The position numbers and the translations under genes are program-made. Shown here one piece after another: positions 47,119 through 59,714 of a DNA stretch of 64,000 nucleotides (its first letter is position 1; each line of letters begins with the position of its first letter). The stretch comes from Bagarius yarrelli. Lineage: Eukaryota; Chordata; Actinopteri; Siluriformes; Sisoridae. The stretch covers positions 392,018-456,017 of the forward strand of contig VCAZ01000135.1 of the NCBI GenBank assembly GCA_005784505.1, in the 5' to 3' direction. Under the pieces are notes generated by a model. It was not told where the DNA came from and made no database searches. It worked only from the letters and a program-made list of their open reading frames with translations.

Positions 47119-48667
47119 CTGAGAACACACACACACAAACAAATATACTTAACATATTATTTACAAAATGGGTAAAGAAAACAAAATAAAATCATATAAA
47201 ATTGTAAAAAAATAAATAAATTAATGACAGCAAATTCTGGGAATATAAAGTATGAAATAATAATCAAATAAATAAATAAATAGGAAATGAATAAATGAAT
47301 AACAAAATAAAAATCCAAATTCTGAGGTTTTTGAAAATAATAAACAGAACAGAATAACTGGACTGTCTGTCCTTTATAAACACTAGTAAATCTAGCAGGT
47401 TCACCAGATGTTTATTTGCTTTATTTGTGGTTTTTTGGTGTGTAATAGTGAGGATTTATTCGACTGTAAATCACTTTAACAAATCAAATCACTTCCTGCT
47501 GAACTCTCACATCACAGACTGAGGGGATGGAAGTGCGCGTTAATGGTATCGGTATCAGAGAGCCGGTTCAACTGTCTGACTGACTCTGGATCAGTGATTA
47601 ACAGCAAGGGGGCGGAGCAGTGTGATGCTGAAGACAGATCGATGGAGAGTGCAAAGTTGGCAATCAGCTCTCACACAGAACACAACCGGAACAACTTCCT
47701 GTAAACTTCAGTCATAAAAAGGGGCTTTTAAATGCTTATAATGCAGCGCTGTAGTGCTTTTAACTCACGCTAATCACACCGTGGACACCAGCACGTCCTC
47801 TAGCGTTAGCATCCTCCTCTCCCTTAGTGTTGGAGTAGAACGTCTGACTTTATGATGTTTTTCTACTTCTTTCACATAAAACCCACATGGGGCATTTAAC
47901 ACTCCTTGAATTCTGATTGGACACAGCATATCACATGACTATCACAAGTAACAAATATGTGCTAGCTATACACACACACATTATTTATGTATGTATGCAT
48001 GTATGTTTGCAGACTCGCTAATCGTTAGCATCTCGCTACTGACCTGCTCGTCTGATTCTCCACAGAAGATTCAGCACCAGATTCCCTAGCACAAAAGCTA
48101 CACTCTCCTCATCTCTTTCCTTCAGCACTCATACATAAAGTGACCTGCTGGGTTTTTAGCATTATCTCTATCTCTGTGACAATTATATTGAGAGGGTTGT
48201 ACATAGACAAGATAATAATAATGTTTCTCTGAGAGTTTATACTTTAACGGCAGTCACAGAAGCTGCTTTATTTTTACCCTCGATTATAAAACAGTCTGAT
48301 AAGAAATAATTCACGCAAACTTGAAGCATATAAATAATTTAAAGGGAAACATTGAAACATTTTGCTTCAACATGAAAACAACAGCAGACAGTCATCAGCA
48401 ACTGTAGGGGCATTTACACACACTGCCAACACACATTTTACTTCTTTCTAATAAACTATCTAAAGTCACAGTAACTTCAACATTGTATAATACCACAGTT
48501 AGACGTTGGTGGGTCATGTGAATGTGTGATGTATATATATATATACAAGTACAAAACAAGTAGAAAATACAAGAGTCAATACGAGATTAATGTCATAATG
48601 TTAAGAATAAAATCTCAGAATTGTAAGTTTCATTTTTGTGTTTTCTATTGATGGATTTGGAGTTAAT

Positions 48668-48668
<1 letters not shown>

Positions 48669-48711
<43 letters not shown>

Positions 48712-48725
48712 ATTATATATATATA
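48669..48725. repeat. (TA)n microsatellite
   Basis: TA run of over 40 bp with a short broken right part, directly left of the LINE. Confidence 0.95.
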
Positions 48726-48739
48726 CACGTGTATATATT

Positions 48740-51110
48740 AAAATTGGCAGTAACTCGAGCCCAGGCCAGAAAGCAGACAGACTGGCTAAACGAACTATCT
48801 CACCTCACAGGCCGCACAGAATTCAGTTAATTCAAAGTTTGGTTTGCTAAATATCAGTTCCCTTTTTGCACAAAACGCTTTTTGTAAATGATATGATCAC
48901 TAGTTATAATCTAGATGTGCTCTGTTTGACAGAAACCTGGCTAAAACCACATGATTACATTATTTTAAATGAGTCTACACCAAAATTACTGTTATAAACA
49001 TGAGCCACGTACAAAAGATAAGAGCGGAGGGGTTGCATCAATTTAAAATAATATTTTCAGTGTTTTTAGTGAGCAGGTTTAAGGTATAAATCATTAAAAG
49101 TCTGGTGCTCCATCTAATATTATCCAAAGAAATAGATGCTAATAATAAATCTTCTGTAATGTTTGTACTGGCTACTGTATACAGGCCACCAGGACACCAT
49201 ACAGACTTTATTAAAGAATTTGGTAATGTGGTGCTGGCTGCAGATAAAGTCTAAATTGTTTGTGATTTTAATATCCATGTCGATAATAAAGGAGTTAAAC
49301 AACATATTTTAGGTCCTACTCATAATTAAAATCATACTGTAGATTTAATACTCTCACATGGAGTTGATGCTAATGATAGCTCAGAAAAACTCATTGATGT
49401 AATAGAAAATATGGACACTGTGTTTTCTAGTACTTTAAATACAGTTGCTGCTTTACGCTTAACAAAGATTAAGAAAAATATTTTGGCACCGTGGTATAAT
49501 GAGCACACACTCACCTTGAAGAGAGCAGCCCGAAAAATGGAGCGCAGCTGTAGAAAAACTAAACTAGAGGTAATTCGTATTGCATGGCGGGAAAGCAGCA
49601 TATCCTACAAAAATGCATTAAAAACTGCTAGATCTGATTTCTTTTCATCTCTTCTAAAAAAGAACAAACACAACCCCAGGTATTTATTCAAGCATGTGTT
49701 GTTGACATTTCACAACAGCACAGCAGTAATGAATTTATAAATTACTTTAATTCCAAGACTGATACTGTATGAGATAAAATTGTAAACAGCTGCAGTATTG
49801 CATCAGATAGTACGCTATAAATCGCCCAAGGAACAATTCCACACATTCACTACTATAGGAAAGAAAAACTTTATAAACTCATCAAATCATCTAAACCAAC
49901 AACATGTATGTTAGCACTTATTCCGTCTAAGCTCCCAAAATAGGTAATTTGTAAAGTCATAGGTCCGCTTCTAAAAATATTTAGTTCATCATCGTCATTA
50001 GGATTCATTTAAACTAGCTATTAAGCCGTTTAAAGAAAACTACAACTTGATCCTAAAGATATAGTTAATTACAGACCAATTTCAAACCTCCCATTTCTGT
50101 CCAAGATACTTGAAAAGGTCGTATCATCACAATTAAATTTTTTTAGAGAAAAGAACGTTTTGTTGGCATCATCGAACGTTAACATGGAAACATAAATCTT
50201 ACCACCAACAATTCGTAGCAGTGAATGACGAGGTAAAATATCACTCGCAAGTAAAGTATGAAGTACCCCAGGGCTCAGCTCTAGGACCATTACTTTTTCA
50301 TTTTTACATGTTACCCCTGGGAGATATTATTAGGAAAGATTCTGTTAGCTTTTACTGCTATGCTAATGACACTTAGCTATATATTTTTTGCAGCCCTGTG
50401 ATATATAAACTGAATAACAAATAATTAATTGCTGAATCCTGAAAAAACAGAGGTAATTATCAGCAAAAAACACTCTGCCTGTAATAATCTAGATCTCTGT
50501 CTAACACTTGATGGCTGCTCGGTCAAACCTTCATTGTTAGTTGGGAAGTGGTGGCTTATGGCTAAGACGTTGGATTACCAACCCAAAGATTGTGGGTTTG
50601 TTTCCCAGCTTCACCAAGCCCCCACTGTTGGGCCCCTGAGCAAGGCCCTTAACCCCCAATTGCTCAGTTGCATAAGAAGAGATAAATGTAAGTTGCTCTG
50701 GATGAGGGCGTCTTCAAAATGCTGTGAATGTAACTTAGGTGTGCTTTTTGACAGCAATCGTTCCTTTGAGAGGACCTATGCTTTCGAGGTCAAATGCTGA
50801 AATTTTAGTTTATGCGCTCATGGCCTCAAGATTGAACTATTGTAACGCTTTTCATATTAGCCCGGTTCTGTCGACACCGCACTGACTCTCTATTAAATAT
50901 CCAAAAAAATTTGGAAATCTTGTTAATTACTTATAAAGCCCTAAATGGTTTAGCACCTCGGTACCTGAGTGTCTTTTATCCTATTACAGTCCTTCATGTC
51001 CACTGCACTCTCAGGACTCTTATAATACCTAGAATAACAAAATCAACTGCAGGTGGCAAATCTTTTTCTTATCCCTTTAACCTGGCCTTAACATAATACA
51101 CACATTTTTA
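48740..51110 (+). mobile_element. Dead L2-like LINE (endonuclease plus reverse transcriptase ORF remnants)
   Basis: Forward-strand translation in shifting frames gives endonuclease-type pieces (CLTETWLK-like, VYRPPGHHTDFIKEF, then CDFNIHVDN). A middle region follows (LAPWYNEHTLTLKRAARKME). Reverse-transcriptase motifs come next: NYRPISNLPFLSKILEKVV, VPQGSALGPLLFHFYM, and a YADD-like box read here as YANDT. The C-terminal piece is ITYKALNGLAPRYLSVF. Many stops and frameshifts make it inactive. The motif set fits the L2/CR1 group of non-LTR retrotransposons. A SINE is inserted at 50.54-50.73 kb. Confidence 0.75.
50539..50732 (+). mobile_element. tRNA-headed SINE inserted in the LINE
   Basis: GGGAAGTGGTGGCTTATGGC, GATTGTGGGTTTGTTTCCCA, CTGTTGGGCCCCTGAGCAAG, CAATTGCTCAGTTGCATAA, and tail GGATGAGGGCGTCTTCAAAA. 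LINE-derived coding remnants resume on its right (LGVLFDSNRSFER), which shows the SINE is the younger insertion. Confidence 0.75.
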
Positions 51111-52640
51111 TTATTCAAATCTGTTAAAGGATTGTCAGGCTGCAATAATCACGTCAACCGGAACTGGGAACACCTCCAGTATCACACAATACATTTGTAT
51201 ATTATAAGTTGAATGGCATTTATTTTAACGTTTGTCTTAATTCTTTGTTTTTCCGAATTCATTGTCGCCACCATCACTTGGAGACAATAAGGCAGTTTCT
51301 CAGTGATCTCCTGACAAGAAAGGTGACTTGACTTGAATATTACAAGACAGAAATCGGGCCGTGTGACAGCGCTTGTGTTTTGAAGAAGATCGCTTTAGTT
51401 TTACTCCTAGGTGGATAAAGTCCAGAGGGACCTAGAGCAGCTCATTGGTAAGAACGAGAAAGAAAAACAGGAAACACCTGCTGACACTGACATAACTGAC
51501 ACCACAGAAAGGATAACCTACAGTGAATTCATTACAATAATATTTCTAAACAGAAGAAGAACATACGGCTGGTGTATCTTCAGACTCCAAGCTTTGGATA
51601 TCTGATCTTCGCTTTGACTTTTTTCCGAAACTTTAATCATTAACACTCCCCTTTCACACACCCCTTTCACACACCCCTTCCACACTAAACATGGAATCCT
51701 CCTTAGAACTGTCCTAACCCCCCCCCCCATTTTCTTACACAGAAAAAAAATAATCACTGCTAACAGTTTCATCGACCAAACAGACAGAAACACTCTGAGA
51801 CGAATCAGCGCAAAAGTATGTCGGTCCAGCAGGAAACAGTGTGTGTGTGTGTGTGCTCTATACTGTATCTCCCAAACACAACACAAAAGAAAGACAGAAA
51901 GAAAGAAAGAAAGAAAGGAAGGCAGGAAAGAAGGAAGGAAGAAAGAATGAAGGAGAAAAGGATCTAATGGCCTGTATAGATGTTTAAGGAGATTTAAAGT
52001 AACATCTGGAATAGGATGTGAAGAAAGCAGATAGATGGATGTGATGGTCAGGTGATCACCCGGTCTATTATTACGTTGGAAATGATCAGGTGATCCAGTG
52101 TGACGTCATTTTATTGAGTTGATTAAACTGTTCAATTTTCGGTGCGGGTATAGAGACAGACAGGCGCGGGCGGTGTGGAGACCCGAGTGTTTAAGTTATT
52201 TATTGAATTATTTTTTATTTAGCTATTTACATGCGCGGGCACACACACACAAGAATTCTGCAAAACCATCGGCCTAAAATTGATGACATTAAGCGCGCGC
52301 ACTGAGACGTGATTCCCGTTAAACCCGACAGCAGTAACACACACACCTCTATAGGATCAATAGGAGGGGTTCTAAATCTGCAGATGAACCCAAATAACCT
52401 AAATCTCCAAACAAACGACCGTTAATACATCAATAAATAAATAAATAATAATAATAATGAGAATAAACACGGAGGCCATCTTTATCCGCCAACTGCATTA
52501 TTACGCACTGCTGAAACATGTTCCTGTGTAAAGAATGAGGATGAGGATGTGCACAAGAGGGACGGGATTTATAAGCTAACTGCATCATCATCTTCATCAT
52601 CATCATCTTCTTCATCTCCATCACGCCAAAAAAAATCCTT
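51111..52640. other. Intergenic / b4galnt1 5' intron sequence
   Basis: A/T-rich, with a GAAA/GGAA tract (51.88-51.95 kb), a C run (51.72 kb) and an AAT/ATC-rich part (52.43-52.62 kb). I see no gene. Confidence 0.5.
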
Positions 52641-52740
52641 ACCTTTATATCGACTCCCGTGTTCATCCTAAATCAGAGAAAAGAGCTGCAAAGATCCGGC
52701 GGCATGACACCCAGCCGCATGGAGAGGAGGAAGAAGAGAC

Positions 52741-52807
52741 AGACAGACAGAGAGACAGACAGGGAGAGGGAGAGAGACAGAGACAGAGACAGAGACAGAG
52801 ATAGAGA
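52741..52807. repeat. (GACA)n/(GAGACA)n tract
   Basis: Short purine-rich tandem tract inside the CpG-containing region. Confidence 0.85.
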
Positions 52808-52941
52808 CACACAAACACACAGTCGTCGCCCCTCTCTGGCGTAGAATCATTCCGATGGAGAAGGAAAGCTGACCGCAGCACCGCCTGAGAGCCGGAAAAA
52901 CCGCGGAGATCCTCGCAGTTCCACACTGAGACCGAGAGAGG

Positions 52942-52945
<4 letters not shown>

Positions 52946-52978
<33 letters not shown>
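52946..52978. repeat. (CA)n microsatellite
   Basis: CA run of about 33 bp bordering the candidate b4galnt1 promoter. Confidence 0.9.
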
Positions 52979-52979
<1 letters not shown>

Positions 52980-53009
52980 ACACACAGACACACGCACACA
53001 CAGGGTTGC

Positions 53010-53335
53010 CAGTTAAAGGGATTTCACAATAATCCCGGATATGACATCGTAATATAACTCATTCCTGGGAGATAACATCATGTTGTGACTCAGCAACACA
53101 CACACACACACAGACCATCTCAAAACATCATTTCCTTTACGTTTCAGACCTAGAGCGACTTCCAGTATCTGACTAGCTGGCTGTAATAATCACATGTTGT
53201 GTAGAATGTTGTGTGTTGGATAAATGTTCTTCTGCTGGGTCCACCAGTGAGGACATTGTGGGTAAACGTTCTGATCTAGCTGGAAGATAGGAGGTGTTAA
53301 ATGGCTCAGTTTTAGGTTACTAGAAAGAACACTGC

Positions 53336-53369
<34 letters not shown>

Positions 53370-55120
53370 AGTAGAGAGTATTAACACACTAACAGATCAA
53401 TAATTTTATTATTGTTAGAAATCCAAAGTAGAATTTAACCAAATCCATTAACTCCAAATCCATTAATACAAAACACAGAAACGAAACTCCCAATTCTGAC
53501 ATTTTATTCTCAATATTACGACTTTAATCTTGTATTTTCTACTTTTTCTTGTAATTTCAACTTTATTCTCAAAGAACACACTGTCCTCTTATAACACTAT
53601 CCACAATCCTGCAGTTAGATGTTGGAGGCTCATGTAAATGTGTGATGTTGCGATTTTGTATTCTATATGGAGCGATTGATCTCCTCACAGCATGATGTTT
53701 CTGAACTTCCAGCTGTTAAGGTGTGTGTGTGTTTGATTCCTGCTGCATGTCGACGTTCTTATGAGACAGAAATCGGGGGGACGAGAACACCACCCTCAGT
53801 GTCTTCAGCTTGGAGAACTGACTTTAAGAGTAAACCTGGATTCGTTAATGGAACCGTGTCATTACATAATCCGAGTCGGGATCCCAGAAAGTCTGTGAGA
53901 AAAAAATCATTCGAATCAACACCTCGTTTCATCTTCTGAGAGGGACACACTGGTCGATTACAGACGCTCATAAACATAAACAAAAATGACCAGAGAAACC
54001 TGACTGAACTCCACATCTGAATACAGATGTTATGCTGGTTGATTATAACAAGTGAGCAGATCCAGGATCAGTCTTAAGTACATATTACATTTGTACTTCC
54101 TGATCGTTTGGATGAAATTAGGCTGTTCTACATCCGCTAGTTGATATGGTCATGTGACATAAGACATGGCGAATCATCTTTCTCACAGAATCATGGGATA
54201 GTAAAGAGTCCATCATATGTGTACTTCAGAATTCAGAACATCCGGGAACTTTTCACACAGTGTTTTCAGACACACTACACACTTCACACACTCCCTTACA
54301 CACACTATTCAGTATGAAAAGAAGTCTCAGTCTCAAAAGCCACGCCCATGAACATTGGATTGGTTAGATTCCACAGAATTTCTGAGGAGACGTGTCAATT
54401 GTTTTAACACTTTTCCTGAAAAAGCCATCATGATGCTGAGCTTCACTTTGCTGAGCTTTCACATGTGACCTTCACGCTGTAGACTGATCGATCTACGCTT
54501 GCACACCGCTCTGTGTTTGCTGTCGGCTGTCAATCAGACGCTCTCCTGGGTAATAAAAGCCGCTGTCAGTCTGATGATTTGGTTCAGTCAGACCTACTCA
54601 GTTCAGGGGTACGTACTTCCTGTTCTGCAGATCAGCTGATCCTGGTATTTATTTATTTCTTAGACAAAATGTAAATATGACCAGGTCATTTTTTAAATCG
54701 CATTTACATTTTGTCTAAATTTTTAACATGCTGATCGGAAAATCTTAGGTTCACCACCGAGCTGCCACTGCTGGGCCACTGAGCAAGGGCCTTAACCCAC
54801 AACTGCTCGACTGGATAAAAAAAGAGATAAATGTACGTGTCTCTGGGAAAAGTTTGGTTAAAAGAGAGCACACTTTATTTTATTTTTCTATGTCTATGAT
54901 ATTAAAATAAATAAATAATGTTGTTCTTTCAAAATCATTCCGAAAAAAAAAACACATTAAATATACAAGTCTCTAAAACTCTTTTAGTAAATCATTAAAA
55001 ATAGTTTTGTGTAGTTACTGTAATAACACAAATGCAAAATATCTCACAAATTTCACTGATGTAATTACGTAATAATTTAGTTTAAATCTGTTTAACTATC
55101 CAATCTATTACTCACACGTA
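53010..55120. other. Intergenic interval between b4galnt1 and os9
   Basis: Contains a GT run (53.34-53.37 kb), a segment similar to 38.48-38.65 kb (54.17-54.32 kb) and a truncated SINE (54.73 kb). No coding sequence recognised. Confidence 0.5.
54727..54845 (+). mobile_element. Truncated SINE
   Basis: AGCTGCCACTGCTGGGCCAC, TGAGCAAGGGCCTTAACCCA, CAACTGCTCGACTGGATAA and the GAGATAAATGTA lead into the tail. The head is mostly lost. Confidence 0.6.
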
Positions 55121-55149
55121 ACCGCGCCTTTAACGCTGCAGTAATCAAT

Positions 55150-55304
55150 CAACGTCCAATCAAAATCCTTGTCGTGGCTGATGGGACGACTCTTTTCAAG
55201 TCTCATCGAATGACAACATAGCGTCAAGTTGATTGACATATACGACGTCCAATCCGAAGCCGTCTTTTAGAACCATTATCCAATCCGCGTCATCCAAATC
55301 CACG
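55150..55304 (+). promoter_or_regulatory. os9: os9 promoter region with three CCAAT boxes
   Basis: CCAAT pentamers at 55156-55160, 55249-55253 and 55280-55284 lie within 200 bp upstream of the os9 start codon in CpG-containing sequence without a TATA box. A CCACG follows the last one at 55300-55304. The pair resembles an ER-stress element, but the gap is 15 bases instead of the canonical 9. Confidence 0.5.
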
Positions 55305-55345
55305 GACACGGCGGCCGGTTTGTGACGCGAGATCATAACAAAAAT

Positions 55346-56823
55346 ATGGCAGCTTCCTTGGTCCGCTGTTTGAGAGGATTATATGTTTTATTTTTAATAT
55401 CTCTTTTTTCCGCTTCGGCGTTCTTGAATTTGGAGGAATTAAATGAAATGAAGTATGGAATTCAGATTCTCTCGGACCCCGTAATTCAAGGGCAGGTGAG
55501 TGGAAATGGGCTAAGCTAACTAGCGAAGCTAATTGTTTTGACGTTAGCTAGCAGTGAGATTTAGCTGGTTAGCATGCTAGTTTGCTAATTCAGGTAGCCT
55601 AGATGTGTAAAATTTCTATATATATTTTAAATGTATATTTTTTAATTGTACTAAAATATTTTATTCTGTATAGGAATTAATTACATTTTGTATCTCTGTG
55701 TCACATTATATTACTAAAAACTTTCAGTCATAGTAGAATTAATAAATCTCTTCTTCTTCTTCTTCTTCTTCTTCTTCTTCTTTTTCTTCAGTTGGAGGAC
55801 GTGATGTTGGTGTCCAATAAATATAAGCAGCTGTATGAGTGTCGGTTGCCTGAGCAGGCAGTGAAGTTCCACCAAGACCCGGTTCCAGAGTCGGACCCTC
55901 AGGGTTACAGTGGTCCGGTGGTCCCTGAACTCCTGAAGCCCATGCGCTCGGCTCCCTGCCTCACCAAGGTGGGGCGTCTCTGCACCACACACACACACAC
56001 ACGCCACCGCTTCCGTTTAGGGTTGGGTCCGTCGCTCTTCTGATCCGTCGCTCTTCTCTTTTTCTCTCTGCAGACGAAAGACTGGTGGACGTACGAGTTC
56101 TGCTACGGACAGCACATCAGACAGTATCACCTAGAAGGTGCAGCAGTGTAGATATTTGCACTCAATAACTCGACAGCATGAGGTTTGATTTATAAACGGA
56201 GTGGGTTTGGGTGGTCGGGGTGCATTTTTACCCCCTGGGTCTCTGTGGGAGACCGAATCGCCTGTGCCAGTCCTCAAATCCCGGCTCTAAATCAGCCCCA
56301 AAACCTTGCTGGTCCTGAGATAAAGATTCCGGTGGTATGTTGTTGATGTTCTAGATCCTGTCACTGTAAACACCACCCACAGGAATGGCAGCGGCTCCAG
56401 GGGAATCAAACCAACCACTCCACCTACACCACCTGCATGCTGAGGTTTCATAGAGCGCTCATTTACCTGCTAATGTTCTCCATGATAGGTGGTGGTTGTC
56501 ATGGTAACGCTTAACTAATGTGAGTTTGTTTACCAGCACTGAGTTCACTGAGCAATGAAGGTGTTCCGAGTGAAAGTAAAATCTGATGGTGGTTAAGGTG
56601 TTGGGCTGCTAACCAGAAGATTAAAGGTTTAATTCCCAGTACCACCAGGGTGCCACCGCTGGGCTCCTGAGCAAGGCCCTTAACCCCCTCATTGCTCAGT
56701 TGTATAAAAGAGATAAACGCTCTGGATAAGGACGGCCTGCCCAACGCTGTGAATGTTCTAATTAACATCTTCATGAATATTCATACATCCTGGTAATTTA
56801 CATATGTAGAGTTTGTCAGTTAT

Positions 56824-56879
<56 letters not shown>

Positions 56880-59679
56880 TCCGAAATTAAAGGCGATGTG
56901 CTGTTTCTGGGTTATTTCGAGTCAGATTTTGATTGGACCAATGACACCGCTAAGGTAAGACAGCTTTAAGTCACTCTCCTGTCTCACTCTCCTGTCTCAC
57001 ACTTATGCATCATTTTTTTCTCAAATCATCTTTATTTCTCACTCTCCTGTTTTATTTTTCTTTCTCACTTAAGTTAATTTCTGTCCTACAGTCTTGTCTC
57101 ACTCTCCCATCTTCCTCTCCTGTCTCACTCCTGTACAATTCTTCTGTCTCACTCTGTTATAATCATGGTCATTTTTAATGATCTCCTTTCCCACGTTCCT
57201 GTCTCACACCTGCCTAATACTCCTGTCTCACTGTCTAGTCTTATTCTTTGCTTTAATCAGGTTGATTTCTCTCTTGTTTACTGTCTCACTCTTTTGTTTT
57301 AACTCCAAGGTTATTATTTGTTTTAATTTCTGTCTCACACTTCTGTCTTACTTCACTGTCATTATTTGTTTTAATTTTTCTAATTTCTGTCTGACTCTCC
57401 TGTCTCGCTCTCCTGTGTCGTTGTTTGTTTAACTTTAGTGTTACTGTGTGTTTTTTGCCTGTTTATCTTGTTTTGTCTGACTTGTTTGTTTGTTTGTTTT
57501 CTGGATGTTGCTTATTTGGATTTTACTCTATCATCAGTCCAGCATGTTGGCTTTAGTCTTAGCTGATTTATAGAAGTTTAGGGTAAGACAGCAGTCGTCT
57601 GTGCTGAGAGCTTTCAGAGGGACAGACGCAGGATCTCCCTTTGATCTTATCCAGCTGCTTTTAGTCACTAACCACAAGATCTGCTGAATAGTCCCGGAGT
57701 GTATAAACTCCTTCATACTGCCGATTCATACACTTATTATATAAGAGTATAGCGCGCGGCACAGGGTATATTAGATGTATGTTAGATATAATTAGATCTT
57801 TTTTCTGAATTGCATTAATGTAATTTCCAGCAGCACCCACCCTCTGCCTGTCTTGCTCATCTTTTCTTAATCTCTGTATTGCTGTCTCACTCTCCTGTCT
57901 CACTCCCTTCCCTCCTCCAGGCCACTAAACAGCACAAGCTAAAGCGATTTCACAGTCAGTCGTACGTCAACGGCTCCAGGTGTGACCTGAACGGAAACCC
58001 ACGAGAGTCTGAAGTCAGGGTGAGAACCTACACGCACACACACTCGCGCACACACACACACACACTCGCACACACAGAGGCATTTACAGCAGACTAACGG
58101 TGTGTGTGTGTGTGTGTAGTTTGTGTGTGAAGAGGGTTCAAGTGATTATCTCTCCAGAGTGGACGAGCCACAGTCGTGTCACTACGTGCTGACGATTCAC
58201 ACGTCCCGCACCTGTCAGCACCCGCTGCTGCGCCCCCCCTCCTCCACCAAGCCACAGGGCATTGTGTGCCAACCTGCACTCAGCGCTCAGCAGTACATGG
58301 ATTACGTTAAAGCACAAGTCTGTGAGTGCACAACACCTGTCTCACTCTCACACACTCTTACTCTACCGTCTGTCTTATATCTCTATTTCTGTGAGTGCAC
58401 AACACCGGTTTCACTCTCACACACACTCTTGTGCTACTGTCTGTCTTATATCTCTATTTCTGTGAGTGCACAACACCTGTCTCACTCTCACACACTCTTA
58501 CTCTACCGTCTGTCTTATATCTCTATTTCTGTGAGTGCACAACACCTGTCTCACTCTCACACACTCTTGTGCTACTGTCTGTCTTATATCTCTATTTCTG
58601 TGAGTGCACAACACCTGTCTCACTCTCACACACTCTTACTCTACCGTCTGTCTTATATCTCTATTTCTGTGAGTGCACAACACCTGTCTCACTCTCACAC
58701 ACTCTTACTCTACCGTCTGTCTTATATCTCTATTTCTGTGAGTGCACAACACCTGTCTCACTCTCACACACTCTTACTCTACCGTCTGTCTTATATCTCT
58801 ATTTCTGTGAGTGCACAACACCGGTTTCACTCTCACACACACTCTTGTGCTACTGTCTGTCTTATATCTCTATTTCTGTGAGTGCACAACACCTGTCTCA
58901 CTCTCACACACTCTTACTCTACCGTCTGTCTTATATCTCTATTTCTGTGAGTGCACAACACCTGTCTCACTCTCACACACTCTTACTCTACCGTCTGTCT
59001 TATATCTCTATTTCTGTGAGTGCACAACACCTGTCTCACTCTCACACACTCTTACTCTACCGTCTGTCTTATATCTCTATTTCTGTGAGTGCACAACACC
59101 TGTCTCACTCTCACACACTCTTACTCTTACTGTCTATTTATATTTTTATTTGTCTGAGTGCACAACACCTGTCTCACTCTCACACACTCTCACACACTCT
59201 TACTCTTACTGTCTTACTTTGCTGTTTCACTTTCACCCTGTCATGTATTTGTGAAAGTCTCTCCGTCTCTCTCTCTCTATCGCTCTCTCTCACCTCCTGT
59301 GTCTCTCTCCTTCTCGCGCTTTCTCTCCGTCTCTCCCTTTGTCAACTGGAATGTTTCACACACATCTTGCTTGAGCTCCTGTCTCACTCTTGCCCTCTTT
59401 TGTTGCTGCCTGTGTTACTGCCCTGTCTCACAGTCACTGCTTCACGTCTTGCTCTCTTGTTATCTTTCCCGTCTTACTCTTTGTCTGTCTTACTCTCTTT
59501 CTGTCTGTCTCTCTCCAGCTGACACAAAGCGGAAAGTAGAGCAGATCTCTAAAGAGCTCAGGACGCTTGATCAGATTCTGTCCAAAGATGAAAAAGGAGA
59601 GAACACAGGAAATGATGTCATTGATGAGGAGTCAGTTCTCCCCTCTGTTACACCCGCTGTAGAGTCTGAGGTCAAAGGT

Positions 59680-59714
<35 letters not shown>

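Larger units (their letters stand above)
45769..48668. other. Upstream region / 5' introns of b4galnt1
   Basis: Apart from the candidate exon at 47.0 kb, a dispersed repeat at 46.1 kb and a GT run, I find no coding sequence. The part up to 52.6 kb may be 5' intron if the upstream exons proposed here are real. Confidence 0.5.
52643..52980 (-). promoter_or_regulatory. b4galnt1: Candidate first exon and promoter of b4galnt1
   Basis: On the minus strand a strong donor AAAG|GTAAGG ends a G/C-richer stretch (CpGs near 52.70 and 52.82-52.95 kb) that contrasts with its surroundings. The exon would be at least partly untranslated. Its 3' end at 52,643 is supported by the donor; its 5' end is not visible and the coordinate given is only the edge of the CpG-containing part. 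It also holds an ATG 24 nt before the donor. The link to b4galnt1 is inferred from strand, order and the need for an upstream exon. Confidence 0.35.

Noticed and set aside
49411..49740. 109-aa ORF as an independent gene
   Set aside because: It is the middle part of a degraded L2-like LINE polyprotein; related pieces continue on both sides in other frames.
58123..59522. Plus-strand ORFs of 252 and 375 aa (HTLTLPSVLYLYF repeats)
   Set aside because: Only the first part (58,120-58,321) is os9 exon 6. The rest is the intronic tandem array; the true reading frame resumes after the acceptor at 59,518.
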